Numbered from the stretch's first letter, positions 35,758 through 49,698 are shown. The stretch: 64,000 bases of DNA from Datura wrightii (GCA_035772735.1 JASDFA010000010.1:179803501-179867500); one strand, 5' to 3'. Numbers and translations are program-made. The notes: generated by a model not told the origin, from the letters alone.

Positions 35758-38594
35758 TTAATGTCTTCTTGTCCATCTTCTGGATCTCCAAATAATAGCA
35801 TGAGGGTCTGGACAAACTTGGTATGGAATTCTTGGTGGATCAACTTCTGGGAAACTGCACACATTACATTATTCAATCAAATCAATATCAATGGCTGCTG
35901 TAGGACACACATTCTATATGTCTTTTTGTGTGTCATTTTCTTTATGATTTATACATAAATAAACCGCCAATTATTACTAAAATCGTACATGATCTCAATT
36001 TTAGTGACTGCCCAATAGTAATTCCAATTTATGGATACAAAACATCCTTTATATTAATTAGTGGCGAGGGTGGTTCAAAATTTGCTTTAAATCATCAAAT
36101 GTACAAATTTCATGATTTTTAAAAACTTTTTCTAATTCCCTGCAACAAATCTATTTTTTTTTTAATTTTATGGTCTTTTTAATTATAAGATATCATTCAT
36201 TTTTACACATAAAAATATAAAAAAATCATTTTATTCTATTTAAATTATAAAAAAAGACAAAATATCTCATTTGCTCGGAATAATCCATATATCATCCAAG
36301 ATGTGATGTCAAGTTGACAGGCAGACAAACTCTATTCTTAATTTATATTGTCTACAGCTGTACCATATTGCCTTATAGGTAATGCACTCCTTATCAACGA
36401 TAATTTTATTTTCAATATGTTCAAATTAAAATTTTCTAATTAAGAATAGATGAATGTTAAGTAGAATTTAATACTGGTTAACTTTTTATGAACCCTTTAT
36501 TTTTTCTAGAGAAATCTGCAACCTTATTATTTTAATGATTTAATTAGTGTGATTGTACAAGAGTCTGGACCACATATTATAGTATATGGAGCAGGTAAAA
36601 CAGACTTGGACCCAAACAAGAAAAGGAAACAAAATGGATGAAATTAGGAATCATATATAATTAATTACCTGAGTGCAGTTATCTCAATCTGTGACAAGTC
36701 CATGTTGGTTGAACTGTTAGGTAAAGAAATAGTCCTTTTCCTTGTGGTGGTGGTGGTGGTCTGTGGTGTTGGTTGCTTGATGGCCAATACTTTGCAATTC
36801 AAATTGCTTGCTATACTGTTGTGGGCCATGGCCATCCTAGTAAAAAAAAAAAAAGAAAGAATAAATAGTACTTACTAGTTTTAGTTTCAATCTGTTAAAT
36901 ATATTTAAGAAAATATAACATGATATTGAAGATGAAATGAGTCCAAATAAAGTATTATTGATTATTGAGAATTTATATAGTCGATTTCAATTAATTTGAA
37001 TTTCATGTTATGATTCCAACAGAAAATTTGTCTCATGTTATCCCATCATTTGTAGAATAAAGAGCAACTAATAATAAGCATTTCAATTTAACTTTAGACT
37101 TCTCATTTTCATTTTAATGAATAATTTCTAATCATAAAATTTTCTGTGACTTATTTCAAATCACAAATTTTAAAATTTTTTTTTTAAATTTCATATCTAA
37201 TCAAACATTTTCACATAAATTAAAACGTAGAAAACACATTACATATTAAAATACAGTATGATTAAATAATTAAAAATATGTTTCCTTTTAGCGGTTAAAG
37301 CTTTGTGTTGAAATGGTTATTTATCTCTAACACACAAAAATATTGTGATCTCAAAACAATTTTTGAGAAGATCATATTTTGAGGATCATATGATAGGGCA
37401 TGAATAAAAAAAAATTAGCAGTCAAATAATGAGGACAGAGAGTTGCATGAAACGGCCGGCCAATAGGCTGTGACTGAAACGTGGCAGAGTAGAAGAGATT
37501 GGCAAGTCGTGCACAAATCACACCAAGTTAACAACAACAAATAGGTGTTCCCTCAAACTCAATTAATAATTCACAAATCCTTATCCAACTCTAAATATTT
37601 CAGATCAAATAATATCTAAGTAGTACTTCTACATACTATTAAATTGAAACAGTGATGATCAAAATTTTGCATAGCTCCAACCAAAAATGAAAGAAGTGGT
37701 GGGGTACCTATGGGGTTAATACTAAAAGTGTCTGTTCCTCAAGGACAGAGGAGAGTTGACCAACCATGGCTGTACGCCTTTAATGGCTCTATTGCCGGGC
37801 AACTTCCCATCCATTTTCTATCTACAACCCACACAAACTTTATCCCTAAACACTCAACCCTGATGTACTCCTAAGCAAGAACAAAAAGAGGGAATACACA
37901 AAAAAACAATTAATTTAAGCTCAGATGTGTGAAGGATTAATGAGGTCTTCAATTCAAATTTCAACAATACTAAAGACACTTGGTGATTTTTTAAATTTAT
38001 TCAAGTTTTGATAGTATCCCTGCGTAGGTAGAAAATAGCAGATTCCGACACCATGATTTTTATTATTTTTTTTTAAAAAAAAACCCTTCATTCTGGGAAG
38101 GAAAAGAGAAGAGGGAATTGAAACTTACTTGTAAAGAAAGCTATGATCATGAAGTCCAACAACAAGAGTTGAAGCTCCAATCTCTCTAACCATGGCAGCA
38201 ATTTTCCCACCATCTTGATCCCCTTCAGTGACCACAATCTCTGTCTTGGTCTGTAACAGATCAACCCCTATGTCTGTTATAATATATGTATCAGTAACAT
38301 TTACAAATTAAACTAGAATTTAAAAAACAGAATGAACATGGGGGAAACAAAAACAGAGTGGCCTACGTTGGGAAAATTGTTGCAAAGATCTTGAAAAGAC
38401 AGAGCCAATTGAAAACCTTTGAGGCGAAGATGCCTAAGTTTGTTGCTGCTCCTGGATCTGAAATTTGGAAAAACGTGAAGAAGTGTCACTAAATCCCCAT
38501 AACGTAAGAGGTTATGGAGAGCCCATTGCAGAGCTGTTCTTGATACTTCTACATCTTCCACTATTACCACTATTTTCCTCACATCCATATCCAC
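35758..38594 (-). CDS. universal-stress-protein-like protein (adenine nucleotide alpha hydrolase fold)
   Basis: Four exons on the minus strand: 38594-38367, 38250-38129, 36836-36669 and 35854-35758. All introns are GT-AG and the total is 615 nt (204 aa). Exon 1 has the USP beta-alpha-beta start (VRKIVVIVEDVEVSRTALQW, YGDLVTLLHVF). Exon 2 holds TKTEIVVTEGDQDGGKIAAM and ASTLVVGLHDHSFLY. Exon 3 contains NCKVLAIKQPTPQ, a run of six Thr from an (ACC)n repeat, and a Ser/Thr-rich linker. Exon 4 ends with DPPRIPYQVCPDPHAIIW and a basic tail. Similar plant proteins, such as Arabidopsis At1g44760 as I recall, are small USP-domain proteins of unknown role. The GxxGx9G(S/T) ATP-binding motif of UspA/MJ0577 is not obvious, so nucleotide binding is uncertain. 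Intron 2 (1292 bp) contains the left breakpoint of the 8.2-kb duplication at 37238. Confidence 0.87.
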
Positions 38595-41450
38595 GCAACC
38601 CCACCCCCCAAACTACCCTAAATCCAGTAGCCCCAAAAACTCCTTTCAATCCCTAGCACTTTGAATTCCTCTAGCTCTTGTGCTTTCTTGAAAAGAAGTA
38701 AAAAGTTTGAAACTTTAGTATCGATTTCTTGGCCTAATCAGAGCTCTGGTTTTCTCTTTTGATGTAATAAACAAAACATAAACATAAGACTCTGTCTTCT
38801 TATGCTATTTCCTTTTTTTTTCCTCTTTTCGAACCTGCAAGACTGAGATTGGATGGAGAGAAAAACTATGGGACAAGTACGGAGTAATAATATAGTGGAA
38901 TATGGGGTCTGTCTCTGCAGGTTGTGCTTCTACGCCATATTGGACCGCGCAAAACTAGAAACCGGGCTAAAAAGAATGCCGCTATCTCTTTTACTCGGTC
39001 CGTCTAGCTTAACCATGTTGCTACTTACAGCGTCTGTTAGTATTTGTGTTTATAAATAGAAAATTAGGATAGTAGAAATGTTAGTTTAATGACATCGTAA
39101 ATAAATAAAAAAATTGTTTTGAATTTATAAGCTTTTTCTTTTTTGAGTGTTTAAAAAGTTTAATTTTTTTATTTACTGTTATTCAAGGTTTATAAATTAC
39201 TTTTTTTTAAAGATAGAATGAAAATCTAATTCTATAAAATTTCAATTTACAGAATTTCAGCGAATTCAAATGACAGAGCAAATCAGACGACTCAACTATA
39301 CTTTTATTTTGAAAATAAATTGTAGAGAACAATTTTGAGGGGAGAAAGAATTCAGATTTGATATTTTTTGATGTCTAAAATTTGGGGCAATACCTCTGAT
39401 TTTATAGACAATAAAAACGTGAGATGGAGAGGTGCAATCTAAAAAGTACCTGTCCTTTGAATTTGATAGAACTTTAATAATGTTATGATTCATATTTTGT
39501 ATTTGTATTTAAAAATTCACTATATATATAATTTATCTAAAATCTAATAAATTTTTTCTTTTAAAATCTATAAATTCAAAATTCTAATTCCTCTCTAACC
39601 TATTAAATTAAACACATAATACAAATTTCTTTTAATATATTAACATACATATATAACTTAAATTCTTTGGAAAATATTAAAGGATACCGGCAAGAACTAT
39701 AGAAAGAAGGATAAGATTCTCTCCTCCCTATCAGTCCCGATTCAATATTTAAATATGAAATTTTATTTATTTAAAAGTAACTTTTTTTTTAAAAAACACT
39801 TATAAAATTAAATTAAATAAAATTTTAATATGAATTTCAAAGTCGAATAAAAAATAACAAAATACTAGAGAGGCACTCATCCAGCCTATTTTCCGTGTCC
39901 GATGTCTCCCTCTACTGGCCCTTTAGGCGGTACTATTGTTCACTTCATTAGCGTTTCTTTTTCTGTTACAGGTGATAGGAAAGTTTTACTCCGTCCATTT
40001 TACGCGTTTATTATATTAAAAATAAATATTTATTTTTATTTATTTAATTTAAAAAAATTAAAATATAATTTCTTATTTAATTTTTAATTTATTTTTATAA
40101 TTTTCTTTTTGTTACAGATGGAAGGAAAGTTCTAGTTGTTTTATGTTCTAATACTACAAATTGAAAAACATTATGCTAATTGCAAAGCTCACTAATAAAA
40201 TCTGAATTGTTTTTGTGACGTATGACACAATTTTTTTTTTCTTGGTCTTCAAATTAATGGCTTTAATTAGTCCAATCTGTGTAACAAACTTTCTCTAGTG
40301 GACCCAAACTAATTATTGTTTCATGTGTGAGCGTACGTCTGTATTTTGCCATTTAAGGTAAAAGAGATGGGTCATTTACACTTTTATCTCTATTGTGTGC
40401 TGTTATTTAATTTTTATTTTTTAGGGTAATTAATTTTTTTATAAAATATAAATTTATATTTTTATATTATAATATTTACAAGTTATGTTTTATGCTTTTA
40501 AAAAATTGATGCTTCGTTAGGTATAAATTTAATTTTTTAAAATAAAAATTAAAAGTTAACTTGTTTAAAGAATATATCGTGTAATAAAATCGTAGAAATT
40601 TGTTAGGTCCAAACACGCATGGGATTTAATAAGGTGAACATGTAAGATTTCATGGAAGTGACTTTTAAGAGGTTTACAACCGTCAATACCATATATGTAT
40701 GCCTGAAAATATCGGGATTGGATACCCCCGGTGATAATCTGTTTCAGTTGCTTCGGTGCTATTTCAAATTTATTACACGTGGCTTTTAAAATTTTAATGG
40801 ATCAAATTTTGTGTATTAACTAGTGCAGTTAATCCTTGGTTAACACTACTCTTTCTTGAGGATTTGGGTGTATTAACCAGAATATTTTAACCGTTATTAA
40901 ATAAGAATTACAGTTTGTAGAAGCAAATTTGGATACCGTAAGTTTTTGGAAAGTTTCAATCTTTCTACCAGTACATTATCTTTTTTTAATTCTTCCAGAT
41001 TGATCTGATCTAAAACTCTTCTAAACTCATTTAAACATAAAATAAATCGTCACCAAAATAAAACAAAAAATGACGACTTCCTTCAAAATGCTGCAGATCA
41101 AAATGATTAAAACAATGAAATGTCGAATTTTTGATTTTTTATGGTCTTATGAAGGTCTGATAGGAAAGGAGGAACAAACATGTTATTTTTTATTGATATC
41201 TGAACAATTATAATAGAAAGAAGAAAAAAAATCAACTTCCAATCATTTTTCTTACTTTTCTTGAGAAATATTAGCAATTTGACCATCTTTGAGCTAATTC
41301 ATTTTTTTTCTTTTTAAAAAGTGATTTTTTTAAATATATAATGGTAATATTAATTGTAATTTTCTCGTTAACCTTTTTAAATTATCGCGTCTAAATAGTT
41401 GTGTACTTATACTATGTGATTTAATATATTTAAGAAAATGAACACCCATG

Positions 41451-41700
41451 TGTAAAGAAATGAATCTTAGGCCTAACTTAATCCCCCAAAACTAGCTTTT
41501 GAAAGGAGGATTACCCGACTCCATATAAAAGATCGCCCATTCCATTAACCACCGATGTGGGGGCACAACATCAGGTGAAATAGACCCCGCTCTAATACCA
41601 TGTAGAGAAATAGATCTTGGACCTAACTCAACCCAAAAAGCTAGCTTTTGAGTGAAGGATTATCTAAATTTATATAAAGAGATCATCTATCTCATTTCAT
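41451..41700 (-). mobile_element. TRIM-like miniature LTR element, left copy
   Basis: Read on the minus strand, an LTR-like block (about 41700-41601) ends TTTCTCTACA. It is followed at once by TGGTATTAGAGC (41600-41589), one base off the initiator-tRNA-Met primer site TGGTATCAGAGC. After a short spacer the second LTR-like block (41570-41451) runs from TGTTGTGCCCCCACATCGG to ATTTCTTTACA. Both blocks share words such as AAAAGCTAG, TTAGGYC and AAGAT. The internal region is only about 30 bp. There is no coding capacity. Confidence 0.6.
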
Positions 41701-44409
41701 TCTTTAACGTCATAAACTAAAATTCTTAATCCGCCCCCGCTCATCGTGATAACTTAATAAGTAACACCCATAAATTCAAACATCGAATGGCGCCATTGTT
41801 ATTTTTTTTACAAAAAATAACAAGTGGTGCGACTAGAAACATCCTCAGAAAATTGTGGTCATCTGTTTTTTGTTTCTAACTCCTCTGTCCTCTTTTCACC
41901 ATTTTTTTCTTTGTTTGTTCCATGCTTAACATTATTTTAAACCTAAGAAGAACCTTTTTTAGAAACATGGACTGCCAAACCCATTCATAAATTCAATTAA
42001 TTTTATTCATAAATTTAAATAATTATAATAGTGCGAAACTTAATTAATTGTATTCATAAATTCAAACAATGATGAAAAATATTCTATTCATAAATTCAAT
42101 AATTTTTCATAATTTAAAATAGCTAGCAATGCTTTATTTATGGCATTGCGAAACATATTTTAATTTAAAACAAGAAAACATATTTCTATATGAATTTGAC
42201 TCAAATCTTAACCAGACATAAATTAAATAAACTGAAAAATATTAAATTCCAGACAATTTAATTAGTTTCCTACTACAACATTGAATTATTGTATCAATAA
42301 ATAAAATACGTACAATCACAATTAACAATAATAACATACCCACTATAATTTTATGAATAGAATTTAAAAAATTAAAGCATACATAAATTTTATCTATATC
42401 TCATAAAATAATTAAAAAAAATCTATTTTTAATAATGATTGATCAAAATAAAACGTATCAAAACAGTTCAAAAGTGGAGACATGACAAACTTACAGCCGC
42501 AGTTATTATTCAAAATATGAACACTCACTTTGAGGAGAAAGTGACTGAGTGAAAGCTACATATATATGATTAAAAAGGTTCTTTTGAAATGGACATGAGA
42601 TTATGTCTACTGTGCTTTTAACTTCCAGTAAATCTTTTACTTACAGTCGAATTCAAAATTTAAAGATTATACGGATATTGTTGAAGACAGCAGAAGAAAT
42701 ACAGCGAAAAAAAATCAAACTTAGGACCCCTTGCTTTGTGTGTCTGCTCAAAAATGAACATTGGACTAATATACTAAATTAATTTTGATGTTTCAAAATG
42801 CACAATTAAATATATTATTGTATTATATATATATACAAATTTTTTGTTTTAAAAAAAATTAATAAATACACTAATACCCCGTCAGTCTACGTGAATCCGC
42901 CTCCGGTTCTTCTATTTAATTATAATTTACATAAACTTTTGTATATTTATATATATGCTAAAGAAAAAGAGAGTGGCATTCGTGTCAATTCACCCACCAC
43001 AATAATCATATCAAAAGACTAATGCTTTCTACAATATTCTTATCCATTAGGAAGAGAACAAAAAGAAAAACTCGTGTTATATACTACAAGGGATCTTATT
43101 AATTAATAAATATATAGTATATAAAGTTATAAACTCCTTTTTGCTGTCTAAATCGAAAGGTTAATTAATTAATGTCCATAAGAAAGGCAACAAAATCCCT
43201 GCTTATCTGCCCATAACCTCTCTAAGTTGCCATGTTGGAATGAACATTCATAGAGGAAAAGTTTGTCTGCACCATACACACACACACAAAAGTAGCCTGA
43301 TTAAACATGTATGTATATATGTTATGCAATTTTGTCAAATTTTGAAATGGTTTATTTAAGTGAAATTGAATAATTTTATTTAATTTTAAAAAATGTGTTT
43401 AATTGAAAAATATATTTATTAAATTTCATAATAACATAATATGTTAAGTCCTATAATATAATTAAAAATAAAAATAGTGGGATATTTTTAACCTTTTTTT
43501 CTCTCTCCAATTATTCTTCATAATTCATTTACCTTATTAGCAATCTTATATACAACAACGACATAATAATATTGAAATTGATACTATAAACAAGCAAAAT
43601 GTAAATGTGATATTATAATCTATACAGTATATATGCACGATGTCACCAATAGTGTACTATTCCTGCTTGTTTCTATTTACGTGCCAGCGTTTTATTTGAC
43701 ATAAAGTCTTTGAAATTTATTGTTTAAAATACTTTTTAAATTTGTGTGATTATAAGTCATTTCATTAAGAATAAAATATGAATTTTAAAATTAAATTATT
43801 TTCAATTACAGAGAAGTGACTTTTTTTTTAAAAATGAACTTTAAAAAAAAAGTGTGTGCCACATATTATGGACCGATGGAATACTAATTAAATCCTACCT
43901 ACGAGTTAATGGACTACACACGACACACATCTTTTTAAATTATAGAATATAACAATTTAATTGTATGATTCTTAATTTTTCGTTGTGCCATTCATCTAAA
44001 ATAAATAAAAGATTTCATTATTTTTTTTTAACGAGAAAACCTTATTGGTCTTGGATCAATTAAGTTGGCGATGAGCCTGTTTGGGAAAGGTTAGCCTAAT
44101 ATCCTAAATCACAAAAGAGATTAGTGTATGCACCAAGAAGCTCTGATAAACGAGAAAATGAACCTTTGGCATTTTATCTGAGTAAGTAATATTTCACGTC
44201 GGTTCATCATTGGTAGAGAAAGGTTGTCTGCTACACAGAGGCAAAGAATAAGAAGAAATGCTGAACCTCACCACGCAGTCTTTGATAAGAATATGTCAAG
44301 TGTAACATTATTTTGACAAGTTTAACCAGTAAATTAAATATGCAGAGACGATAGATTCAGAATTTGAAAGTTATGTGTTCCTAAAGTTAAATTTCCATTA
44401 GGAATCAAA

Positions 44410-45090
44410 ATGAACCTATCTTCACCGAACAGCCTTTTAAGAAGCTGGTGGGATTCCAAGCCTAAGGATGGTGTGCATAAATTGATAATTCGGACCCTCC
44501 CCATTCTGATTTTCTGGAAAATCTGGAAACATAGAAGTGCTTGCAAGTATGGTGAACAAAAGAGAATGTAGCACAGAACTACAGGAAGGATGATCATGGC
44601 GTTCTCGGTACCTTCTGAAGCGGCAAGATTTGGCATCATATGGTGTCTGCAACAAGGCTATCACAACTGTCACTTGGAATTGGACTCTAAACTTGTGGTC
44701 GACATGCTGAAGAATGGCTAGACCTTCAACCTCAAAATTAAGCATATTATAGTAGATATAATGAGGGCCACGAACAACATGAGCTGCAGAATCAGTCATT
44801 GCTATCGAGAAGGTAATCAAGTTGCAGATATATTGGTAAAACAGGCCACTAGTGCTGACAGAAATCATATGTATTACGACTGGAAGGAGCTGCCAAAATT
44901 AGCTATTGGCCCTTACCAGTTAGATAAAATGCAATTACCTAGCATTAGGCTTAGGTATGAAATATGTAACTAACTTCTTTGTAAGCGAAAACACTTGTTA
45001 TCTTGGCGTGTGAAGCCTTTTTGGTGGACTTGCACCACCTTTTCGCGAATGAAATAAAAGAGACCCTTACGTTGTTTATATAATAATAAT
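44410..45090 (+). pseudogene. LINE (non-LTR) RNase H remnant, left copy
   Basis: A single frame from 44410 shows a zf-RVT-like start (LLRSWWDSKPKDGVHKLI, LPILIFWKIWKHRSACKYG). A stop follows, then CLQQGYHNCHLELDSKLVV of an RNase H domain, a second stop, and ISHCYREGNQVADILVKQA to 44973. The HxxREGNxxADxLA-type motif is typical of plant LINE RNase H. The 3' tail to about 45090 ends in ATAATAATAATT. It is degraded and non-functional. Confidence 0.75.
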
Positions 45091-45480
45091 TGGGTTCACA
45101 ATTAAATATTTATATAGATATTTAGTAAATTTTTTGATAAATATATATATATATATATAGAAAGAACATAGACAAAATTTACTGATGAACCCACATATCC
45201 TATTGTTGTTTATCCGCCACCAATTGATATGCAGTAAATGCAAACTTGAATTAAAACATTGCAACAGCACTTGCAAATTGCCATCGTAATAATCGAGCTT
45301 CAATATCTGTAGCCATTTACTTTTCAAACCTATAGCATCAAATTCCTGAATTTTAACAATCCATTTTAAGCATATTTCAAAGAAAATACTACAAACAAAA
45401 TAAAAACATCCAATGATCCAACAATGTCAACAAAGTTATTACAGTTGATCACAACTTTGAATAGTTTTGGACCATAATTA

Positions 45481-45487
45481 AAAATAA
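45481..45487. other. 7-bp filler at the tandem-duplication junction
   Basis: AAAAATA lies between the end of the left unit (ACCATAATTA) and the start of the right unit (ATTACATATT). It matches neither the DNA before 37238 nor that after 53728. This fits end-joining repair, though assignment of single A/T bases is ambiguous. Confidence 0.6.
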
Positions 45488-46377
45488 TTACATATTAAAA
45501 TACAGTATGATTAAATAATTAAAAATATGTTTCCTTTTAGCGGTTAAAGCTTTGTGTTGAAATGGTTATATATCTCTAACACACAAAAATATTGTGATCT
45601 CAAAACAATTTTTGAGAAGATCATATTTTGAGGAACATATGATAGGGCATGAATAAAAAAAAATTAGCAGTCAAATAATGAGGACAGAGAGTTGCATGAA
45701 ACGGCCGGCCAATAGGCTGTGACTGAAACGTGGCAGAGTAGAAGAGATTGGCAAGTCGTGCACAAATCACACCAAGTTAACAACAACAAATAGGTGTTCC
45801 CTCAAACTCAATTAATAATTCACAAATCCTTATCCAACTCTAAATATTTCAGATCAAATAATATCTAAGTAGTACTTCTACATACTATTAAATTGAAACA
45901 GTGATGATCAAAATTTTGCATAGCTCAAACCAAAAATGAAAGAAGTGGTGGGGTACCTATGGGGTTAATACTAAAAGTGTCTGTTCCTCAAGGACAGAGG
46001 AGAGTTGACCAACCATGGCTGTACGCCTTTAATGGCTCTATTGCCGGGCAACTTCCCATCCATTTTCTATCTACAATCCACACAAACTTTATCCCTAAAC
46101 ACTCAACCCTGATGTACTCCTAAGCAAGAACAAAAAGAGGGAATACACAAAAAAACAATTAATTTAAGCTCAGATGTGTGAAGGATTAATGAGGTCTTCA
46201 ATTCAAATTTCAACAATACTAAAGACACTTGGTGATTTTTTAAATTTATTCAAGTTTTGATAGTATCCCTGCGTAGGTAGAAAATAGCAGATTCCGACAC
46301 CATGATTTTTATTATTTTTTTTTAAAAAAAAACCCTTCATTCTGGGAAGGAAAAGAGAAGAGGGAATTGAAACTTAC

Positions 46378-46843
46378 TTGTAAAGAAAGCTATGATCATG
46401 AAGTCCAACAACAAGAGTTGAAGCTCCAATCTCTCTAACCATGGCAGCAATTTTCCCACCATCTTGATCCCCTTCAGTGACCACAATCTCTGTCTTGGTC
46501 TGTAACAGATCAACCCCTATGTCTGTTATAATATATGTATCAGTAACATTTACAAATTAAACTAGAATTTAAAAAACAGAATGAACATGGGGGAAACAAA
46601 AACAGAGTGGCCTACGTTGGGAAAATTGTTGCAAAGATCTTGAAAAGACAGAGCCAATTGAAAACCTTTGAGGCGAAGATGCCTAAGTTTGTTGCTGCTC
46701 CTGGATCTGAAATTTGGAAAAACGTGAAGAAGTGTCACTAAATCCCCATAACGTAAGAGGTTATGGAGAGCCCATTGCAGAGCTGTTCTTGATACTTCTA
46801 CATCTTCCACTATTACCACTATTTTCCTCACATCCATATCCAC
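46378..46843 (-). pseudogene. 3'-truncated duplicate of the USP-like gene (exons 1-2 only)
   Basis: Exons 46843-46616 and 46499-46378 are identical in sequence to exons 1-2 of the intact gene and keep the same upstream DNA, start codon and GTAAGT donor. Exons 3-4 are absent because the duplication began inside intron 2. Downstream on the minus strand lie the end of the left unit and its LINE remnant. A transcript would keep about 117 USP residues, then read into intron or splice to a cryptic acceptor. It is called a pseudogene for lack of a C-terminus, not for a lesion. Confidence 0.88.
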
Positions 46844-49698
46844 GCAACCCCACCCCCCAAACTACCCTAAATCCAGTAGCCCCAAAAACTCCTTTCAATC
46901 CCTAGCACTTTGAATTCCTCTAGCTCTTGTGCTTTCTTGAAAAGAAGTAAAAAGTTTGAAACTTTAGTATCGATTTCTTGGCCTAATCAGAGCTCTGGTT
47001 TTCTCTTTTGATGTAATAAACAAAACATAAACATAAGACTCTGTCTTCTTATGCTATTTCCTTTTTTTTTCCTCTTTTCGAACCTGCAAGACTGAGATTG
47101 GATGGAGAGAAAAACTATGGGACAAGTACGGAGTAATAATATAGTGGAATATGGGGTCTGTCTCTGCAGGTTGTGCTTCTACGCCAGATTGGACCGCGCA
47201 AAACTAGAAACCGGGCTAAAAAGAATGCCGCTATCTCTTTTACTCGGTCCGTCTAGCTTAACCATGTTGCTACTTACAGCGTCTGTTAGTATTTGTGTTT
47301 ATAAATAGAAAATTAGGATAGTAGAAATGTTAGTTTAATGACATCGTAAATAAATAAAAAAATTGTTTTGAATTTATAAGCTTTTTCTTTTTTGAGTGTT
47401 TAAAAAGTTTAATTTTTTTATTTACTGTTATTCAAGGTTTATAAATTACTTTTTTTCAAGATAGAATGAAAATCTAATTCTATAAAATTTCAATTTACAG
47501 AATTTCAGCGAATTCAAATGACAGAGCAAATCACACGACTCAACTATACTTTTGTTTTGAAAATAAATTGTAGAGAACAATTTTGAGGGGAGAAAGAATT
47601 CAGATTTGATATTTTTTGATGTCTAAAATTTGAGGCAATACCTCTGATTTTATAGACAATAAAAACGTGAGATGGAGAGGTGCAATCTAAAAAGTACCTA
47701 TCCTTTGAATTTGATAGAACTTTAATAATGTTATGATTCATATTTTGTATTTGTATTTAAAAATTCACTATATATATAATTTATCTAAAATCTAATAAAT
47801 TTTTTCTTTTAAAATCTATAAATTCAAAATTCTAATTCCTCTCTAACCTATTAAATTAAACACATAATACAAATTTCTTTTAATATATTAACATACATAT
47901 ATAACTTAAATTCTTTGGAAAATATTAAAGGATACCGGCAAGAACTATAGAAAGAAGGATAAGATTCTCTCCTCCCTATCAGTCCCGATTCAATATTTAA
48001 ATATGAAATTTTATTTATTTAAAAGTAACTTTTTTTTAAAAAAACACTTATAAAATTAAATTAAATAAAATTTTAATATGAATTTCAAAGTCGAATAAAA
48101 AATAACAAAATACTAGAGGGGCACTCATCCAGCCTATTTTCCGTGTCCGATGTCTCCCTCTACTGGCCCTTTAGGTGGTACTATTGTTCACTTCATTAGC
48201 GTTTCTTTTTCTGTTACAGGTGAAAGGAAAGTTTTACTCCGTCCATTTTACGCGTTTATTATATTAAAAATAAATATTTATTTTTATTTATTTAATTTAA
48301 AAAAATTTAAATGTAATTTCTTATTTAATTTTTAATTTATTTTTATAATTTTCTTTTTGTTACAGATGGAAGGAAAGTTCTAGTTGTTTTATGTTCTAAT
48401 ACTACAAATTGAAAAACATTATGCTAATTGCAAAGCTCACTAATAAAATCTGAATTGTTTTTGTGACGTATGACACAATTTTTTTTTTCTTGGTCTTCAA
48501 ATTAATGGCTTTAATTAGTCCAATCTGTGTAACAAACTTTCTCTAGTGGACCCAAACTAATTGTTGTTTCATGTGTGAGCGTACGTGTGTATTTTGCCAT
48601 TTAAGGTAAAAGAGATGGGTCATTTACACTTTTATCTCTATTGTGTGCTGTTATTTAATTTTTATTTTTTAGGGTAATTAATTTTTTCATAAAATATAAA
48701 TTTATATTTTTATATTATAATATTTACAAGTTATGTTTTATGTTTTTAAAAAATTGATGCTTCGTTAGGTATAAATTTAATTTTTTAAAATAAAAATTAA
48801 AAGTTAACTTGTTTAAAGAATATATCGTGTAATAAAATCGTAGAAATTTGTTAGGTCCAAACACGCATGGGATTTAATAAGGTGAACATGTAAGATTTCA
48901 TGGAAGTGACTTTTAAGAGGTTTACAACCGTCAATACCATATATGTATGCCTGAAAATATCGGGATTGGATACCCCCGGTGATAATCTGTTTCAGTTGCT
49001 TCGGTGCTATTTCAAATTTATTACACGTGGCTTTTAAAATTTTAATGGATCAAATTTTGTGTATTAACTAGTGCAGTTAATCCTTGGTTAACACTACTCT
49101 TTCTTGAGGATTTGGGTGTATTAACCAGAATATTTTAACCGTTATTAAATAAGAATTACAGTTTGTAGAAGCAAATTTGGATACCGTAAGTTTTTGGAAA
49201 GTTTCAATCTTTCTACCAGTACATTATCTTTTTTTAATTCTTCCAGATTGATCTGATCTAAAACTCTTCTAAACTCATTTAAACATAAAATAAATCGTCA
49301 CCAAAATAAAACAAAAAATGACGACTTCCTTCAAAATGCTGCAGATCAAAATGATTAAAACAATGAAATGTCGAATTTTTGATTTTTTATGGTCTTATGA
49401 AGGTCTGATAGGAAAGGAGGAACAAACATGTTATTTTTTATTGATATCTGAACAATTATAATAGAAAGAAGAAAAAAAATCAACTTCCAATCATTTTTCT
49501 TACTTTTCTTGAGAAATATTAGCAATTTGACCATCTTTGAGCTAATTCATTTTTTTTCTTTTTAAAAAGTGATTTTTTTAAATATATAATGGTAATATTA
49601 ATTGTAATTTTCTCGTTAACCTTTTTAAATTATCGCGTCTAAATAGTTGTGTACTTATACTATGTGATTTAATATATTTAAGAAAATGAACACCCATG

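Larger units (their letters stand above)
37238..45480. repeat. 8.24-kb tandem duplication, left unit
   Basis: Matches 45488-53728 nearly base for base, at an offset of 8250 falling to 8248 after small indels. It contains USP-like exons 1-2 with their upstream region, a TRIM-like element, a LINE RNase H remnant and much AT-rich DNA. Its right edge, CATAATTA at 45480, is followed by a 7-bp filler and then the start of the next unit. Confidence 0.97.

Noticed and set aside
35679..35958. Separate small genes at the USP exon 4 position
   Set aside because: The minus-strand sequence is explained as USP exon 4 in another frame (35854-35758). The plus-strand frame is its antisense.
38465..39059. Plus-strand frames opposite and upstream of the USP-like gene, and their copies at 46.7-47.3 kb
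   Set aside because: They are antisense to exon 1 or in its upstream DNA, with no domain. Repetition in two places reflects the tandem duplication, not conservation.
44334..44868. Minus-strand frames of 101 and 143 codons, and their copies at 52.6-53.1 kb
   Set aside because: They are antisense to the LINE RNase H remnant and have no recognisable domain.
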